From assembly GCF_039543245.1 (NCBI RefSeq), contig NZ_BAABJJ010000029.1:136456-200455 (forward strand): 64,000 nucleotides of DNA, in the 5' to 3' direction. This stretch comes from Algibacter_G agarivorans (lineage in GTDB: Bacteria; Bacteroidota; Bacteroidia; Flavobacteriales; Flavobacteriaceae). Every line of letters begins with the position of its first letter. The first letter of the stretch is position 1. A program made the position numbers and the translations under genes. Below, piece after piece: positions 44,728-53,883 of the stretch. The notes beneath the pieces are model-generated. The model was not told the DNA's origin, did not search any database, and saw nothing but the letters and a program-made list of their open reading frames with translations.

Positions 44728-44735
44728 TATATTTG
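44728..44735 (+). promoter_or_regulatory. -7 promoter element of glmM
   Basis: TATATTTG matches TAnnTTTG. The -33 region is weak. The expected start near 44742 leaves a leader of about 20 nt to the ATG at 44761, which supports that ATG rather than the upstream in-frame one at 44683. Confidence 0.6.
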
Positions 44736-44760
44736 TCTTTTAATTTGTAAAAAAGGTACT

Positions 44761-46149
44761 ATGACACTTATAAAATCAATTTCTGGAATAAGAGGAACTA
44801 TTGGCGGACAAGTAGGCGAGAATTTAACACCGATTGATGCGGTAAAATTTGCATCAGCTTATGGGGTTTGGCTAAAGCAGCAACGCGAAAAAGAAAACTA
44901 TAAAGTTGTGGTTGGACGGGATGCACGTATCTCTGGGAAAATGATTCAAAATTTGGTCATGAATACACTTATTGGATTAGGCATTGATGTGGTTGATGTG
45001 GGACTTTCTACAACACCTACCGTAGAAGTTGCTGTACCTTTGGAACATGCCGATGGAGGTATTATTTTAACCGCAAGTCATAACCCAAAACAATGGAATG
45101 CCTTAAAACTCTTAAATGAAAAAGGCGAGTTTTTAGATGCTGTTGAAGGTGCCAAAATTTTAGAGATTGCTGAAAGTGACCACATGACTTTTGCTGATGT
45201 TGATAATCTAGGAAAAATCACAAAAAACAAGGCTTATATAGATCTACATATTATTGAGGTTCTAGATTTAGACCTCGTTAACGTTAAGGCTATTGAAGCT
45301 GCTCGTTTTAGAGTGGTTGTAGATGGTGTAAATTCAACTGGGGGTATTGCTATTCCTTTATTGTTAGAGCGTTTAGGTGTTGATGTTATAAAGTTATACT
45401 GCGAGCCTAATGGACATTTCCCTCATAACCCAGAACCATTAAAAGAGCATTTAACAGATTTGTCAGCAGAAGTGAAAAAACATAACGCTGATTTTGGAAT
45501 TGTGGTAGATCCAGATGTTGATCGTTTAGCTTTTATGGATGAAAACGGAGAGATGTTTGGTGAAGAATACACTTTAGTAGCATGTGCAGATTATGTTTTG
45601 AGTAAAACACCTGGAAATACGGTAAGTAATATGAGTTCAACAAGAGCCTTGAGAGATGTTACTGAGAAACACGGCGGTATGTATGAAGCTAGTGCAGTTG
45701 GTGAGGTAAATGTTGTAAACTTGATGAAGAAAAATAAAGTGGTTATTGGTGGAGAAGGAAATGGAGGTATTATTTACCCTGATGCACATTATGGTCGTGA
45801 TGCTTTGGTTGGTGTTGCTTTATTTTTAAGCTTATTAGCTGATAAGAAAATGAGTGTCAGCTCACTTAGAAAAACCTATCCAAGTTATTTTATGGGGAAA
45901 AAGAAAATTGAATTAACACCGGGTTTAGATGTTGATGGCATATTAAAAACGATGGAAGATCGTTATAAAAATGAACAACTTACAACCATTGACGGTGTGA
46001 AAATTGATTTTCCAGAAAGCTGGGTACACCTTCGTAAAAGTAATACAGAGCCAATTATTAGAATATATACTGAAGCAAAATCTCAAGATGAAGCTAATGC
46101 TTTAGCTGATAAATTTATTGAAGAAATTGAAGCAATAGCGAAGGCTTAA
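44761..46149 (+). CDS. glmM: Phosphoglucosamine mutase
   Basis: Converts glucosamine-6-phosphate to glucosamine-1-phosphate for UDP-GlcNAc, peptidoglycan and LPS synthesis. The protein is 462 aa from the ATG at 44761 (MTLIKSISGIRGTIGG). The active-site serine loop is TASHNP in GGIILTASHNPKQWNALKLL, the metal loop is DPDVDRLAF (DxDxDR), the sugar loop is GGEGNGGIIYPDAHYGRDA, and the phosphate-binding loop is RKSNTEPIIRIYTEA. The alpha-D-phosphohexomutase superfamily call is certain; the GlmM assignment rests on similarity to Bacteroidota annotations, and phosphomannomutase activity cannot be excluded. A promoter precedes the gene and a strong terminator follows. Confidence 0.9.
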   Translation: MTLIKSISGIRGTIGGQVGENLTPIDAVKFASAYGVWLKQQREKENYKVVVGRDARISGKMIQNLVMNTLIGLGIDVVDVGLSTTPTVEVAVPLEHADGGIILTASHNPKQWNALKLLNEKGEFLDAVEGAKILEIAESDHMTFADVDNLGKITKNKAYIDLHIIEVLDLDLVNVKAIEAARFRVVVDGVNSTGGIAIPLLLERLGVDVIKLYCEPNGHFPHNPEPLKEHLTDLSAEVKKHNADFGIVVDPDVDRLAFMDENGEMFGEEYTLVACADYVLSKTPGNTVSNMSSTRALRDVTEKHGGMYEASAVGEVNVVNLMKKNKVVIGGEGNGGIIYPDAHYGRDALVGVALFLSLLADKKMSVSSLRKTYPSYFMGKKKIELTPGLDVDGILKTMEDRYKNEQLTTIDGVKIDFPESWVHLRKSNTEPIIRIYTEAKSQDEANALADKFIEEIEAIAKA

Positions 46150-46199
46150 TCTAAAAAAAATTCTCCGTATGCTTGAATCGGGGTTTCCTTTGAAATTGT

Positions 46200-46222
46200 C
46201 ATTCCCGTGAAAAGGGGAATCT
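46200..46222 (+). repeat. 23-nt hairpin repeat, copy c
   Basis: Form CATTCCCGTGAAAA followed by GGGGAATCT. Downstream of glmM and upstream of its terminator. Confidence 0.65.
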
Positions 46223-46242
46223 AATTAAATACATCATATATT

Positions 46243-46277
46243 AATTAGAAAAGCGCATTTATTGCGCTTTTCTAATT
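46243..46277 (+). terminator. Terminator of glmM
   Basis: A perfect 15-bp inverted repeat, AATTAGAAAAGCGCA (46243-46257) and TGCGCTTTTCTAATT (46263-46277), with a 5-nt loop, ending in a short T stretch. Confidence 0.85.
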
Positions 46278-46408
46278 TTCTGGCAGGAATAAAACAATAA
46301 CAGTTTAGTTCTAATTTATATCACTTATGGTTAATTCTTCTACTAAACCATTTTTTTCAAATTTTAAATGGTTAAATTTATTGTAACACTAAAAAATATT
46401 CTATTCTT

Positions 46409-47941
46409 ATGTCTTATTTCAAAAAACTTTCATTCATTTTATCTTTATTCTTTTCTGTTGTTTTTTTATGGTCTTGTCAATCTAAAAAAAAGAATATACC
46501 TGAGGGAAGACCAAATATTGTATTAATAATTGCAGATGATGTCAGTTGGAATGACATAGGGCCTTACGGACACCCAAAAGTTAAAACACCAAATCTTGAG
46601 GCATTGGCAAAGGAAGGCATGATTTTTAAAGAAGCTTTTTTAACAACAAGTTCTTGTAGTCCAAGTAGAACGAGCATTATTTCGGGGCTTTATCCACATA
46701 ACACCGATGCAGAACAATTATCATGGCCTTTACCAGATACTAAAAACACTTTTGTGCAAGAATTAAAAGCATCAGGATATTGGACTGGTTTAGCTGGGAA
46801 ATATCATATGGGAGATCCTGTAAGGGATGATTTTGATGCGCTTTTGGAAATGCAATGGAAAGATGCTCCTATAGGTATTGATAGAAGATTGGTTGGTGAT
46901 GGAAGTGGTTGTGACGATTGGATGGATTTGTTAAAAAAACGACCACAGGATAAGCCCTTCTTTTTGTGGCTAGCGTCATTTGATGCGCACAGACCATTTT
47001 ATGAAGGCATGAGTGATGATCCACATAACTATGATGATGTTATTTTGCCACCTTATGTTCCTGTAAACGATACTATTAAGAAAGATTTTGCCTTGTATTA
47101 TGATGAAATTGCAAGAATGGATGATTACATTGGTAAAGTTGTAGAAGAATTAGAAGCTCAAGGTGTTAGTGAAAATACTATGATTTTATTTATTTCAGAT
47201 AATGGTAGAGCATTCCCAAGAGATAAAACAACCCTTTATGATGGAGGAATAAAAACACCATGGATAGTGAAATGGCCAGCGAAAGTAAAAGCAGGAAGTA
47301 TGAATAATAATTTAATTAGTGCTGTTGATATTGCGCCTACTATGATGCGTGTTGCTGGATTAGAACCCTTAGAAGACTTTGATGGCTTCAGTTTTGAACC
47401 GATGCTAACAGATGTATCAAAAGTAATCAGAGAAGATGTGTATGCTGAAGATCATTTTCATGATTTTGAAGATTATACAAGGGCTGTAAGAACTAAGAAA
47501 TATAAATACATTAAAAACTACTATACAGATTTACCAAATACGCCTTCAGCAGATATTATTAGAGATTTAACATGGCAAAGTATGGTTTCAGAATACAAAA
47601 AAGGTAATCTAAATGAGTATCAAATGCTTTGTTTTGAAATTCCTAGACCTGAAGAAGAATTATATGATATTATTAATGATCCTTTTGAGTTAAATAATTT
47701 AGTTTTACAAGGTAATTTTAGCGTAGAACTTAATAATATGCGTGCTAGACTTCATGAATTGAGAGAAGCAACAAATGATTTTTTACCAGCTGTTCGTTTG
47801 AATGATGATTTTAATAGGGATACTGGAATGCCAACTAAATATCGTATTCGCCCGAGACCATCAAAAGCAGAATATGTAAAGGCTCAAAAGGCAGGAATAA
47901 CATTAATTAATCCAGATTTTGAAAAAACGAAGGTTAAATAA
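46409..47941 (+). CDS. Sulfatase lipoprotein (heparan N-sulfatase-like group)
   Basis: Family S1 sulfatases hydrolyse sulfate esters or N-sulfates with a formylglycine made from Cys or Ser. This 510-aa protein is a lipoprotein (lipobox FLWSC, Cys23). The metal site PNIVLIIADDVSWNDIGPYG is at 36-55, and the formylglycine motif CSPSR at residues 83-87 (Cys83), with GLAGKYHMG and FLWLASFDAHRPF downstream and DNGRAFPRDKTTLYDGGIKT as the second metal/sulfate motif. The organisation is closest to heparan-N-sulfatase-like (SGSH-like) sulfatases. There is no polysaccharide-utilisation locus and no maturase around it. It probably has its own promoter; none is clear. Confidence 0.9.
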   Translation: MSYFKKLSFILSLFFSVVFLWSCQSKKKNIPEGRPNIVLIIADDVSWNDIGPYGHPKVKTPNLEALAKEGMIFKEAFLTTSSCSPSRTSIISGLYPHNTDAEQLSWPLPDTKNTFVQELKASGYWTGLAGKYHMGDPVRDDFDALLEMQWKDAPIGIDRRLVGDGSGCDDWMDLLKKRPQDKPFFLWLASFDAHRPFYEGMSDDPHNYDDVILPPYVPVNDTIKKDFALYYDEIARMDDYIGKVVEELEAQGVSENTMILFISDNGRAFPRDKTTLYDGGIKTPWIVKWPAKVKAGSMNNNLISAVDIAPTMMRVAGLEPLEDFDGFSFEPMLTDVSKVIREDVYAEDHFHDFEDYTRAVRTKKYKYIKNYYTDLPNTPSADIIRDLTWQSMVSEYKKGNLNEYQMLCFEIPRPEEELYDIINDPFELNNLVLQGNFSVELNNMRARLHELREATNDFLPAVRLNDDFNRDTGMPTKYRIRPRPSKAEYVKAQKAGITLINPDFEKTKVK

Positions 47942-47951
47942 AGAATAGGAA

Positions 47952-48110
47952 TTAATCCGTTTTTCGGTGTTTCCAACGTTTGTGAGTCCAGAAATAATAT
48001 TCCGGCACTTCATAAATTTGGTTTTCAAGTTCACGTAAAAACATGTCAGTTAGTTCATAGTCTTTATATGCTTTTGAATCCCGCTTTCCACTATATCTTT
48101 TTAAAACAAC
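47952..48110 (-). pseudogene. C-terminal remnant of a duplicated lipid A-type acyltransferase
   Basis: On the minus strand 52 codons encode ...YELTDMFLRELENQIYEVPEYYFWTHKRWKHRKTD, paralogous to the C-terminus of the intact acyltransferase gene at 48476-49363 (DITDMALKRVEEQIHEAPEYYLWTHKRWKHRGKEHANK). An in-frame stop lies immediately upstream of the retained segment, and no start or catalytic HxxxxE motif remains. It is a broken tandem paralogue. The nucleotide similarity is highest around the TTCCAACGTTTGTG region. Confidence 0.85.
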
Positions 48111-48120
48111 TTAATTTAAG

Positions 48121-48149
48121 GAATGAGCAATGTAATAATTTGCTCATTC
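48121..48149. other. Hairpin in the remnant region
   Basis: GAATGAGCAA (48121-48130) pairs with TTGCTCATTC (48140-48149) around a 9-nt loop. It has no clear T-run, so terminator activity is unsure. Confidence 0.4.
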
Positions 48150-48214
48150 TTCGTAAATAGCAAAGTTTCTATTTTCTAAGGTTTTAAAAAGGATGCCGTT
48201 TCAATCGGGGCTAA

Positions 48215-48385
48215 CCCATCTGCTATAACCTGTTATTTCAACAAAGGCAGGATCTTATCATCAAATATTATTGCTTTTACAATCAAAATATATTGGTTGA
48301 TTTTTATCCTAAAAATGGAGGTTTTGATATCGAAATCGGGTTATTGAGCTATGCGAATAATTTTTTGCTCTTGGGCTACAACTAA
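48215..48385 (+). pseudogene. Possible 56-codon gene remnant of unknown origin
   Basis: An open plus-strand frame without a start codon, preceded directly by TAA, encodes protein-like sequence: ICYNLLFQQRQDLIIKYYCF, ILVDFYPKNGGFDIEIGLLS, YANNFLLLGYN, then TAA. The sequence looks like the C-terminus of a real protein. A further short frame (48351-48446, ending SIEFFKTALKLAKH) overlaps. I recognise no family. Confidence 0.4.
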
Positions 48386-48475
48386 AAATGACATATCAAA
48401 ATCTATAGAATTTTTTAAAACAGCACTTAAATTAGCAAAGCACTAAAAAAAAAGTAAAGGACTAGATAGTTGAAA

Positions 48476-49363
48476 TTACTTATTTGCATGCTCCTTACCA
48501 CGATGCTTCCAGCGTTTATGTGTCCATAAATAATATTCTGGTGCTTCATGAATTTGTTCTTCAACACGTTTTAAGGCCATATCAGTTATATCAAAATCAT
48601 CAAAATCTTTGGGTGTTTTGATAATGTCTGTGAAGGTCGCTTCGTAATAGCCACGTTTTACTTTTTTTACTTTTAAGAAAACCGTTGCCATATCTAATCG
48701 TTTGGCAAGTATTTCTGCACCAACATGCACAGGTACATTTATGCCCATAAAGGGTTGCCAATACATTGCTTTTTGAATTTTTGGAGATTGATCAAACACA
48801 AAACCATTAAAAGTTAATTCGTTATTTCGTTTGGCTTTAATAAGTATAGGAAAGGTTTCTTTTGTAGTGATTAAATAGCTATTATACTTGGCTCGTATCC
48901 TTTTTACTAAGGCATCAAAATATTTATTGCTCAATTGTTTATAAACGGCATAACCTTTATGGTTAACGCTTTTTTGTAAAATAAAAACCCATTCCCAACT
49001 GGCATAATGCCCCATTAATAGTACCACACTTTTGTTTTCTTTTTCAAGTTTATGGATTTCTTCAACATTGGTGAAAACATAGCGTTTTTTCATTTCAGAT
49101 TCAGAAATGGTAATGGATTTTATCGCTTCAAGAATCATGTCACATAAATGATGATAGAATTTTTTCTGGATTAATGCAATCTCATTTTCGGTTTTCTTAG
49201 GAAAAACAAGATTCAAGTTTTCTGTGACTACTTTTTTTCTGTACCCAATAATGTAGTAGATTATTATATATAAACCATCGGAAATGAAGTATAACAATCT
49301 AAAAGGCAAAATAGAAATTAGCCATAAAAATGGATAAAGAAGAATATAAGCTAGTAATTGCAT
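48476..49363 (-). CDS. Lipid A-type lauroyl/myristoyl acyltransferase (LpxL/HtrB family)
   Basis: Inner-membrane-associated enzyme that adds a secondary acyl chain to lipid A or a related lipid. The 295-aa protein has an N-terminal hydrophobic segment (LLAYILLYPFLWLISILPF), the catalytic H-x4-D/E motif in LMGHYASWEWVF, and the family C-terminal signature PEYYLWTHKRWKHR. The length is normal. It lies beside a decayed C-terminal paralogue (47952-48110), evidence of an earlier tandem duplication. A divergent promoter pair with the rhomboid gene is present at 49374-49389. Which acyl chain and acceptor it uses is inferred from the family only. Confidence 0.9.
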   Translation of the reverse strand: MQLLAYILLYPFLWLISILPFRLLYFISDGLYIIIYYIIGYRKKVVTENLNLVFPKKTENEIALIQKKFYHHLCDMILEAIKSITISESEMKKRYVFTNVEEIHKLEKENKSVVLLMGHYASWEWVFILQKSVNHKGYAVYKQLSNKYFDALVKRIRAKYNSYLITTKETFPILIKAKRNNELTFNGFVFDQSPKIQKAMYWQPFMGINVPVHVGAEILAKRLDMATVFLKVKKVKRGYYEATFTDIIKTPKDFDDFDITDMALKRVEEQIHEAPEYYLWTHKRWKHRGKEHANK

Positions 49364-49373
49364 GAATTAATTT

Positions 49374-49381
49374 TAGATTTG
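49374..49381 (+). promoter_or_regulatory. -7 element of the rhomboid gene
   Basis: TAGATTTG matches TAnnTTTG on the plus strand and directly abuts the minus-strand element at 49382-49389. A good -33 partner at the right distance is missing. The ATG is at 49420. Confidence 0.5.
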
Positions 49382-49414
49382 CAAATATATGTTAATTTGA
49401 TTTTAAACATTCAA
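49382..49414 (-). promoter_or_regulatory. Promoter of the acyltransferase gene
   Basis: On the minus strand TTG (49412-49414), 22 bp, TATATTTG (49382-49389). It is back-to-back with the rhomboid -7 element, so polymerase can occupy only one of the two at a time. Confidence 0.55.
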
Positions 49415-49419
49415 ACCTT

Positions 49420-50070
49420 ATGGCCAATTTAGACATCATCACCATCATTATAATAGCTGCAAACGTTATGATATCCTATAAGGGATTTAGTGATTATGGT
49501 TTTTTTGAGAAATATAAATTTCACATAGGTGGCGTTCAACGCGGCGAAAAAATACGAATGGTTAGTTCTGGGTTTTTGCATGCAGATACTCAGCATTTAT
49601 TGTTAAATATGCTAACCCTCTATTTTTTTGCACATGTAGTGATCTCACTTTTAAATCCGATACAATTTCTTTTAATCTATTTTGGTAGTTTGTTTTTGGG
49701 GAGTTTATTATCGCTCTATTTTCATAAAAACGAATACCATTATAGCGCAGTAGGAGCAAGTGGTGCCGTTATGGGGATTTTATATTCCGCTATTTTATTG
49801 CAACCTGGTATGAGCCTATATATGTTTTTTATACCAATTCCGATTCCCGCTTACATTTTTGGAATTGGCTATTTATTGTATTCCATTTACGGCATGAAAA
49901 ACAAGATAGGTAACATTGGTCATGACGCGCATTTTGGTGGCGCTATTGGAGGCTACGTTATTACTTTAATGTTATCACCATGGCTTTTTGAAACCAATTT
50001 ATTGATGATTGGTTTATTGGCAATTCCAATTGTTTTATTATTTGTTTTGAAGAAAATGGGGATGATGTAA
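49420..50070 (+). CDS. Rhomboid-family intramembrane serine protease
   Basis: Cleaves transmembrane substrates within the inner membrane. The 216-aa protein has about six hydrophobic segments and the full catalytic set: Ser114 in GASGAVMG and His171 in GHDAHFGGAIGG, with Asn63 in HLLLNML contributing to the oxyanion hole. The N-terminal region (FHIGGVQRGEKIRMVSSGFL) matches the compact bacterial rhomboid type. It diverges from the acyltransferase gene and lies 167 bp upstream of lon in the same orientation. Physiological substrates are unknown. Confidence 0.92.
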   Translation: MANLDIITIIIIAANVMISYKGFSDYGFFEKYKFHIGGVQRGEKIRMVSSGFLHADTQHLLLNMLTLYFFAHVVISLLNPIQFLLIYFGSLFLGSLLSLYFHKNEYHYSAVGASGAVMGILYSAILLQPGMSLYMFFIPIPIPAYIFGIGYLLYSIYGMKNKIGNIGHDAHFGGAIGGYVITLMLSPWLFETNLLMIGLLAIPIVLLFVLKKMGMM

Positions 50071-50237
50071 AATTTCAATCCTAGAATTTCATATATGGCA
50101 TAGCTATTGAATTTATAGTAGTGTTGGATATTTAGATTTTATTTTAAGTCACTGATATTCAATATTTTAATTTACTGAAAAAGAACCCTAAGACATGTTC
50201 AATTTTGTTTTAATGACAGATTGACCTAATTATATTT

Positions 50238-52688
50238 ATGAAGAAATCAAAATTTACTACCCTTGACAGTTTGTCATTACAGGAATTTGATGAAAACTCA
50301 GAATTAATTCCATTAATGACACCAGAGGACGAAGAAGCTATAAATAATGAGGAATTACCCGAAACCTTACCCATTTTATCGTTAAGAAATACGGTATTGT
50401 TTCCTGGTGTGGTTATTCCAATTACTGCAGGTAGAGATAAGTCGATAAAGCTAATAAACGATGCTAATAAAGGCGGAAAAGTTATTGGTGTAGTTGCTCA
50501 AAAAGACGAATCTATTGAAGATCCGACAGCAAAAGAAATTCATGAAACAGGTACCGTTGCTCGAATATTACGTGTTTTAAAAATGCCTGATGGCAATGTA
50601 ACCGTTATCATTCAAGGAAAAAAGCGATTTAAAGTAGCCGAAGTTCTTACTGAAGAGCCTTACATGAACGCGACTATTAGAGATATTCCTGAGGCTAAGC
50701 CAGCAATAAAAAATAAGGAGTTTTCTGCAATTATAGATTCTATAAAAGATTTAGCTTTAGAAATCATCAAGGAAAGCCCAAATATCCCTAGTGAGGCTTC
50801 TTTCGCTATTAAAAATATTGAAAGCAATTCATTTTTGATAAACTTTGTGTCTTCAAACATGAACCTTTCTGTAGAGGAAAAGCAAGAGCTTTTAGAAATA
50901 GACGATCTTAAGAAACGTGCTTTAGCTACGCTTAAGTATATGAATGTTGAGTTTCAGAAGTTAGAACTTAAGAATGATATTCAGTCTCGTGTTCAAATGG
51001 ATATGAGCCAGCAACAACGTGAGTATTTCTTGCATCAGCAAATGAAAACCATTCAAGAAGAGTTGGGTGGTGTTAGTCATGATGAGGAAATAGATGAAAT
51101 GAAAGCCAAGGCAAGCAAAAAACTTTGGGATGAAGATGTTGCAAAGCATTTTGAAAAAGAAATAGCCAAAATGCAGCGCATGAATCCGCAGGTGGCGGAA
51201 TACTCGATACAGCGCAATTATTTGGAGTTGTTTTTAGATTTACCATGGAATGAATTTAGCAAAGATAAATTCGATTTAAAACGTGCCATGAAAATTCTTG
51301 ATAGAGATCACTTTGGTTTAGAAGATGTAAAGCAAAGGATCATTGAGTATTTGGCAGTGTTGAAACTTCGCAATGATATGAAGTCGCCTATTTTGTGTTT
51401 ATACGGCCCTCCAGGAGTTGGTAAAACCTCATTAGGGAAGTCAATTGCAGAAGCCTTAGGAAGAGAATATGTTAGAATTTCGTTAGGTGGTTTGCGTGAT
51501 GAAGCTGAAATACGTGGACATAGAAAAACCTATATTGGTGCTATGCCAGGACGTATTATTCAAAGTTTAAAAAAAGCGGGAACATCAAACCCTGTTTTTG
51601 TTTTGGATGAAATAGATAAGTTGTCAAATTCCAATCAGGGCGATCCTTCTTCTGCCATGTTAGAAGTCTTGGACCCAGAACAAAATAGCGAGTTCTATGA
51701 TAATTTCCTAGAAATGAGTTACGACCTTTCTAAAGTCATGTTTATAGCAACTTCAAACAGTTTGTCTACCATTCAACCTGCTTTGCTTGATAGAATGGAA
51801 ATTATAAATGTAACGGGTTATACCATTGAAGAAAAGGTAGAGATTGCTAAACGCCATTTATTACCAAAGCAATTGAAAGAGCATGGCTTAACCGATAAAC
51901 ATTTAAAAATCGGAAAACCTCAATTAGAGAAAATTGTTGAAGGTTACACACGTGAATCTGGTGTTCGTGGCTTAGAAAAGCAAGTAGCAAAAATGGTACG
52001 TTATGCGGCCAAAAATATTGCTATGGAAGAAGACTATAATATCAAAGTGTCCAATGAAGATATTATTGAAGTTTTAGGCGGGCCAAAGTTAGAACGTGAT
52101 AAATACGAAAACAATAATGTAGCTGGAGTAGTAACAGGTTTAGCATGGACACGTGTTGGTGGCGATATATTATTTATTGAATCTATCCTTACAAAAGGAA
52201 AAGGCCTCATGACCATTACCGGAAATCTTGGTAAGGTGATGAAAGAATCTGCCACAATTGCTATGGAATACATAAAATCAAATGCAGAAGAATTTGGAAT
52301 AGATGCTACTGTTTTCGATAAATATAATGTGCATATTCACGTACCAGAAGGTGCTACGCCTAAAGACGGACCGAGTGCAGGAATTACAATGCTGACTTCT
52401 TTAGTGTCTTTGTTCACGCAGAGAAAAGTAAAGAAAAGTTTAGCCATGACAGGCGAAATTACACTTCGTGGAAAGGTGCTTCCAGTTGGAGGGATAAAAG
52501 AAAAGATTTTAGCAGCAAAACGTGCTAGAATAAAAGAGATTTTATTGTGTGAAGAAAACAGAAGGGATATAGAAGAAATAAAACCAGAGTACTTAAAAGG
52601 TTTAAAATTTCACTATGTGACCGATATGAGCGATGTTATTAAACTGGCTATTACAAACCAAAAAGTTAAAAACGCTAAAAAAATATAA
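50238..52688 (+). CDS. lon: ATP-dependent protease Lon
   Basis: Cytoplasmic AAA+ protease that degrades misfolded and regulatory proteins. The 816-aa protein has the N-terminal substrate-binding domain from about residue 45 (LPILSLRNTVLFPGVVIPI), the AAA+ module (Walker A GPPGVGKTS near 392, Walker B VFVLDEIDK), and the C-terminal serine-lysine protease domain, with the catalytic Ser in KDGPSAGITML and Lys in PVGGIKEKILAAKRA. The N-terminus has about 40 extra acidic residues, common in Bacteroidota. It has its own terminator at 52706-52729. Regulation is not evident; no heat-shock operator is visible. Confidence 0.97.
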   Translation: MKKSKFTTLDSLSLQEFDENSELIPLMTPEDEEAINNEELPETLPILSLRNTVLFPGVVIPITAGRDKSIKLINDANKGGKVIGVVAQKDESIEDPTAKEIHETGTVARILRVLKMPDGNVTVIIQGKKRFKVAEVLTEEPYMNATIRDIPEAKPAIKNKEFSAIIDSIKDLALEIIKESPNIPSEASFAIKNIESNSFLINFVSSNMNLSVEEKQELLEIDDLKKRALATLKYMNVEFQKLELKNDIQSRVQMDMSQQQREYFLHQQMKTIQEELGGVSHDEEIDEMKAKASKKLWDEDVAKHFEKEIAKMQRMNPQVAEYSIQRNYLELFLDLPWNEFSKDKFDLKRAMKILDRDHFGLEDVKQRIIEYLAVLKLRNDMKSPILCLYGPPGVGKTSLGKSIAEALGREYVRISLGGLRDEAEIRGHRKTYIGAMPGRIIQSLKKAGTSNPVFVLDEIDKLSNSNQGDPSSAMLEVLDPEQNSEFYDNFLEMSYDLSKVMFIATSNSLSTIQPALLDRMEIINVTGYTIEEKVEIAKRHLLPKQLKEHGLTDKHLKIGKPQLEKIVEGYTRESGVRGLEKQVAKMVRYAAKNIAMEEDYNIKVSNEDIIEVLGGPKLERDKYENNNVAGVVTGLAWTRVGGDILFIESILTKGKGLMTITGNLGKVMKESATIAMEYIKSNAEEFGIDATVFDKYNVHIHVPEGATPKDGPSAGITMLTSLVSLFTQRKVKKSLAMTGEITLRGKVLPVGGIKEKILAAKRARIKEILLCEENRRDIEEIKPEYLKGLKFHYVTDMSDVIKLAITNQKVKNAKKI

Positions 52689-52705
52689 TTAAAATCATGA
52701 AGAGG

Positions 52706-52729
52706 CCTCGATTAATTTCGGGGTTTTTT
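52706..52729 (+). terminator. Terminator of lon
   Basis: CCTCGA (52706-52711) pairs with TCGGGG (52718-52723; one wobble pair), followed by six T. Confidence 0.7.
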
Positions 52730-52731
52730 CT

Positions 52732-52753
52732 GATTCCCGTTTTCACGAGAATG
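52732..52753 (-). repeat. 23-nt hairpin repeat, copy d (inverted)
   Basis: Reads on the minus strand as CATTCTCGTGAAAACG then GGAATC, the same element as the copies at 23574, 23654, 46200 and 58235 but in opposite orientation. Confidence 0.6.
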
Positions 52754-52769
52754 ATAATTTTAATAGAAA

Positions 52770-52800
52770 CCTCAAGACAAAGTCTTGAGGAATGTTTTTT
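52770..52800 (+). terminator. Second terminator-like hairpin after lon
   Basis: CCTCAAGAC (52770-52778), loop AAA, GTCTTGAGG (52782-52790), then AATG and a T-run ending at 52800. It insulates porQ from lon. Confidence 0.8.
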
Positions 52801-52863
52801 AGATTAAAATAAAAGATACATGCTATCGTTTTAAGATAGATTCGTTTACTTTGTGTCGTAAAT

Positions 52864-53883
52864 ATGCTAAGAAAAATTATCTCGATTTTTTGTTTGTTTG
52901 TTAGTGGTTTGACCATGGCTCAGGTTGGTGGAGAGAGTACCTATCAGTTTTTGAATTTGGTGTCATCTCCTCGTCAAGCAGCATTGGGAGGAAAGGTGTT
53001 CACTAATGTGGATTATGATGTCACTCAAGGGTTGTTTAATCCAGCGACTATAAATGTTGAAATGGATAATCAACTAGCAATAAACTATAGCAGTTATTTA
53101 GGGGGTATTAGTTACGGTACAGCGGCTTACGCTTATACTGTTGATAGACGTACACAAACATTTCATGCTGGGATCACTTACATTAATTATGGTTCCTTTG
53201 ATGGTTATGATGAGGCTGGCAATTCTACAGGCACATTTACAGGTAACGAAGCAGCACTATCGTTTGGTTATGCTACACAAATAGAGTATTCAGATTTTTA
53301 TTTTGGAGCTAACGTTAAACTGATCACTTCTAAATTAGAGCAATATAATTCACTTGGAGCTGCAGTAGATTTGGGACTAATATACATCGATGAGTATTTA
53401 GATTTTAATGCCGCATTAGTCATTAGGAATTTAGGCTCTCAAATAACCACTTATGCAGGACTTAATGAAAAATTGCCTTTTGAAGTTGCTTTTGGGATGT
53501 CTCAACGTTTAGAAAATGTACCTATTCGTTGGCATATTACATTAGAGAATTTGCAAGAGTGGCCAATTGCAACAGCAAATCCAGCACGAGCTACAAGCGA
53601 TTTGTCAGGTAATCAATCTTCAGAAAAAGTTGGATTCATTGGTCAAGTAATAAGACATACCATTGTTGGTGCAGAACTATTTCCAGAAGGTGGTTTTAAT
53701 ATTAGATTGGCTTATAATTTTAGAAGAGGGGAGGAACTACGTATTTTAGACCAACGTAATTTTTCTGGGTTGTCAGCGGGAATATCTATAAAAATGAATA
53801 AAATGCGCTTTAGCTATACGCATGCAAAATACACAAGTGCAGCAAATTCAAACTTCTTTGGTTTGCAAATAGATTTACAGTAA
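52864..53883 (+). CDS. porQ: Type IX secretion system protein PorQ
   Basis: Outer-membrane component of the T9SS, associated with the PorV/PorU attachment and shuttle complex that handles cargo C-terminal domains. The 339-aa protein has a signal peptide (ends SGLTMAQ) and the PorQ opening GGESTYQFLNLVSSPRQAAL, followed by GLFNPATINVEMDNQLAINY, YINYGSFDGYDEAGN and the strand-rich barrel ending LQIDL. The length is normal. It lies directly upstream of cmk. Its presence agrees with the two type B cargo genes and PorP/SprF genes at 8-22 kb. Confidence 0.92.
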   Translation: MLRKIISIFCLFVSGLTMAQVGGESTYQFLNLVSSPRQAALGGKVFTNVDYDVTQGLFNPATINVEMDNQLAINYSSYLGGISYGTAAYAYTVDRRTQTFHAGITYINYGSFDGYDEAGNSTGTFTGNEAALSFGYATQIEYSDFYFGANVKLITSKLEQYNSLGAAVDLGLIYIDEYLDFNAALVIRNLGSQITTYAGLNEKLPFEVAFGMSQRLENVPIRWHITLENLQEWPIATANPARATSDLSGNQSSEKVGFIGQVIRHTIVGAELFPEGGFNIRLAYNFRRGEELRILDQRNFSGLSAGISIKMNKMRFSYTHAKYTSAANSNFFGLQIDLQ

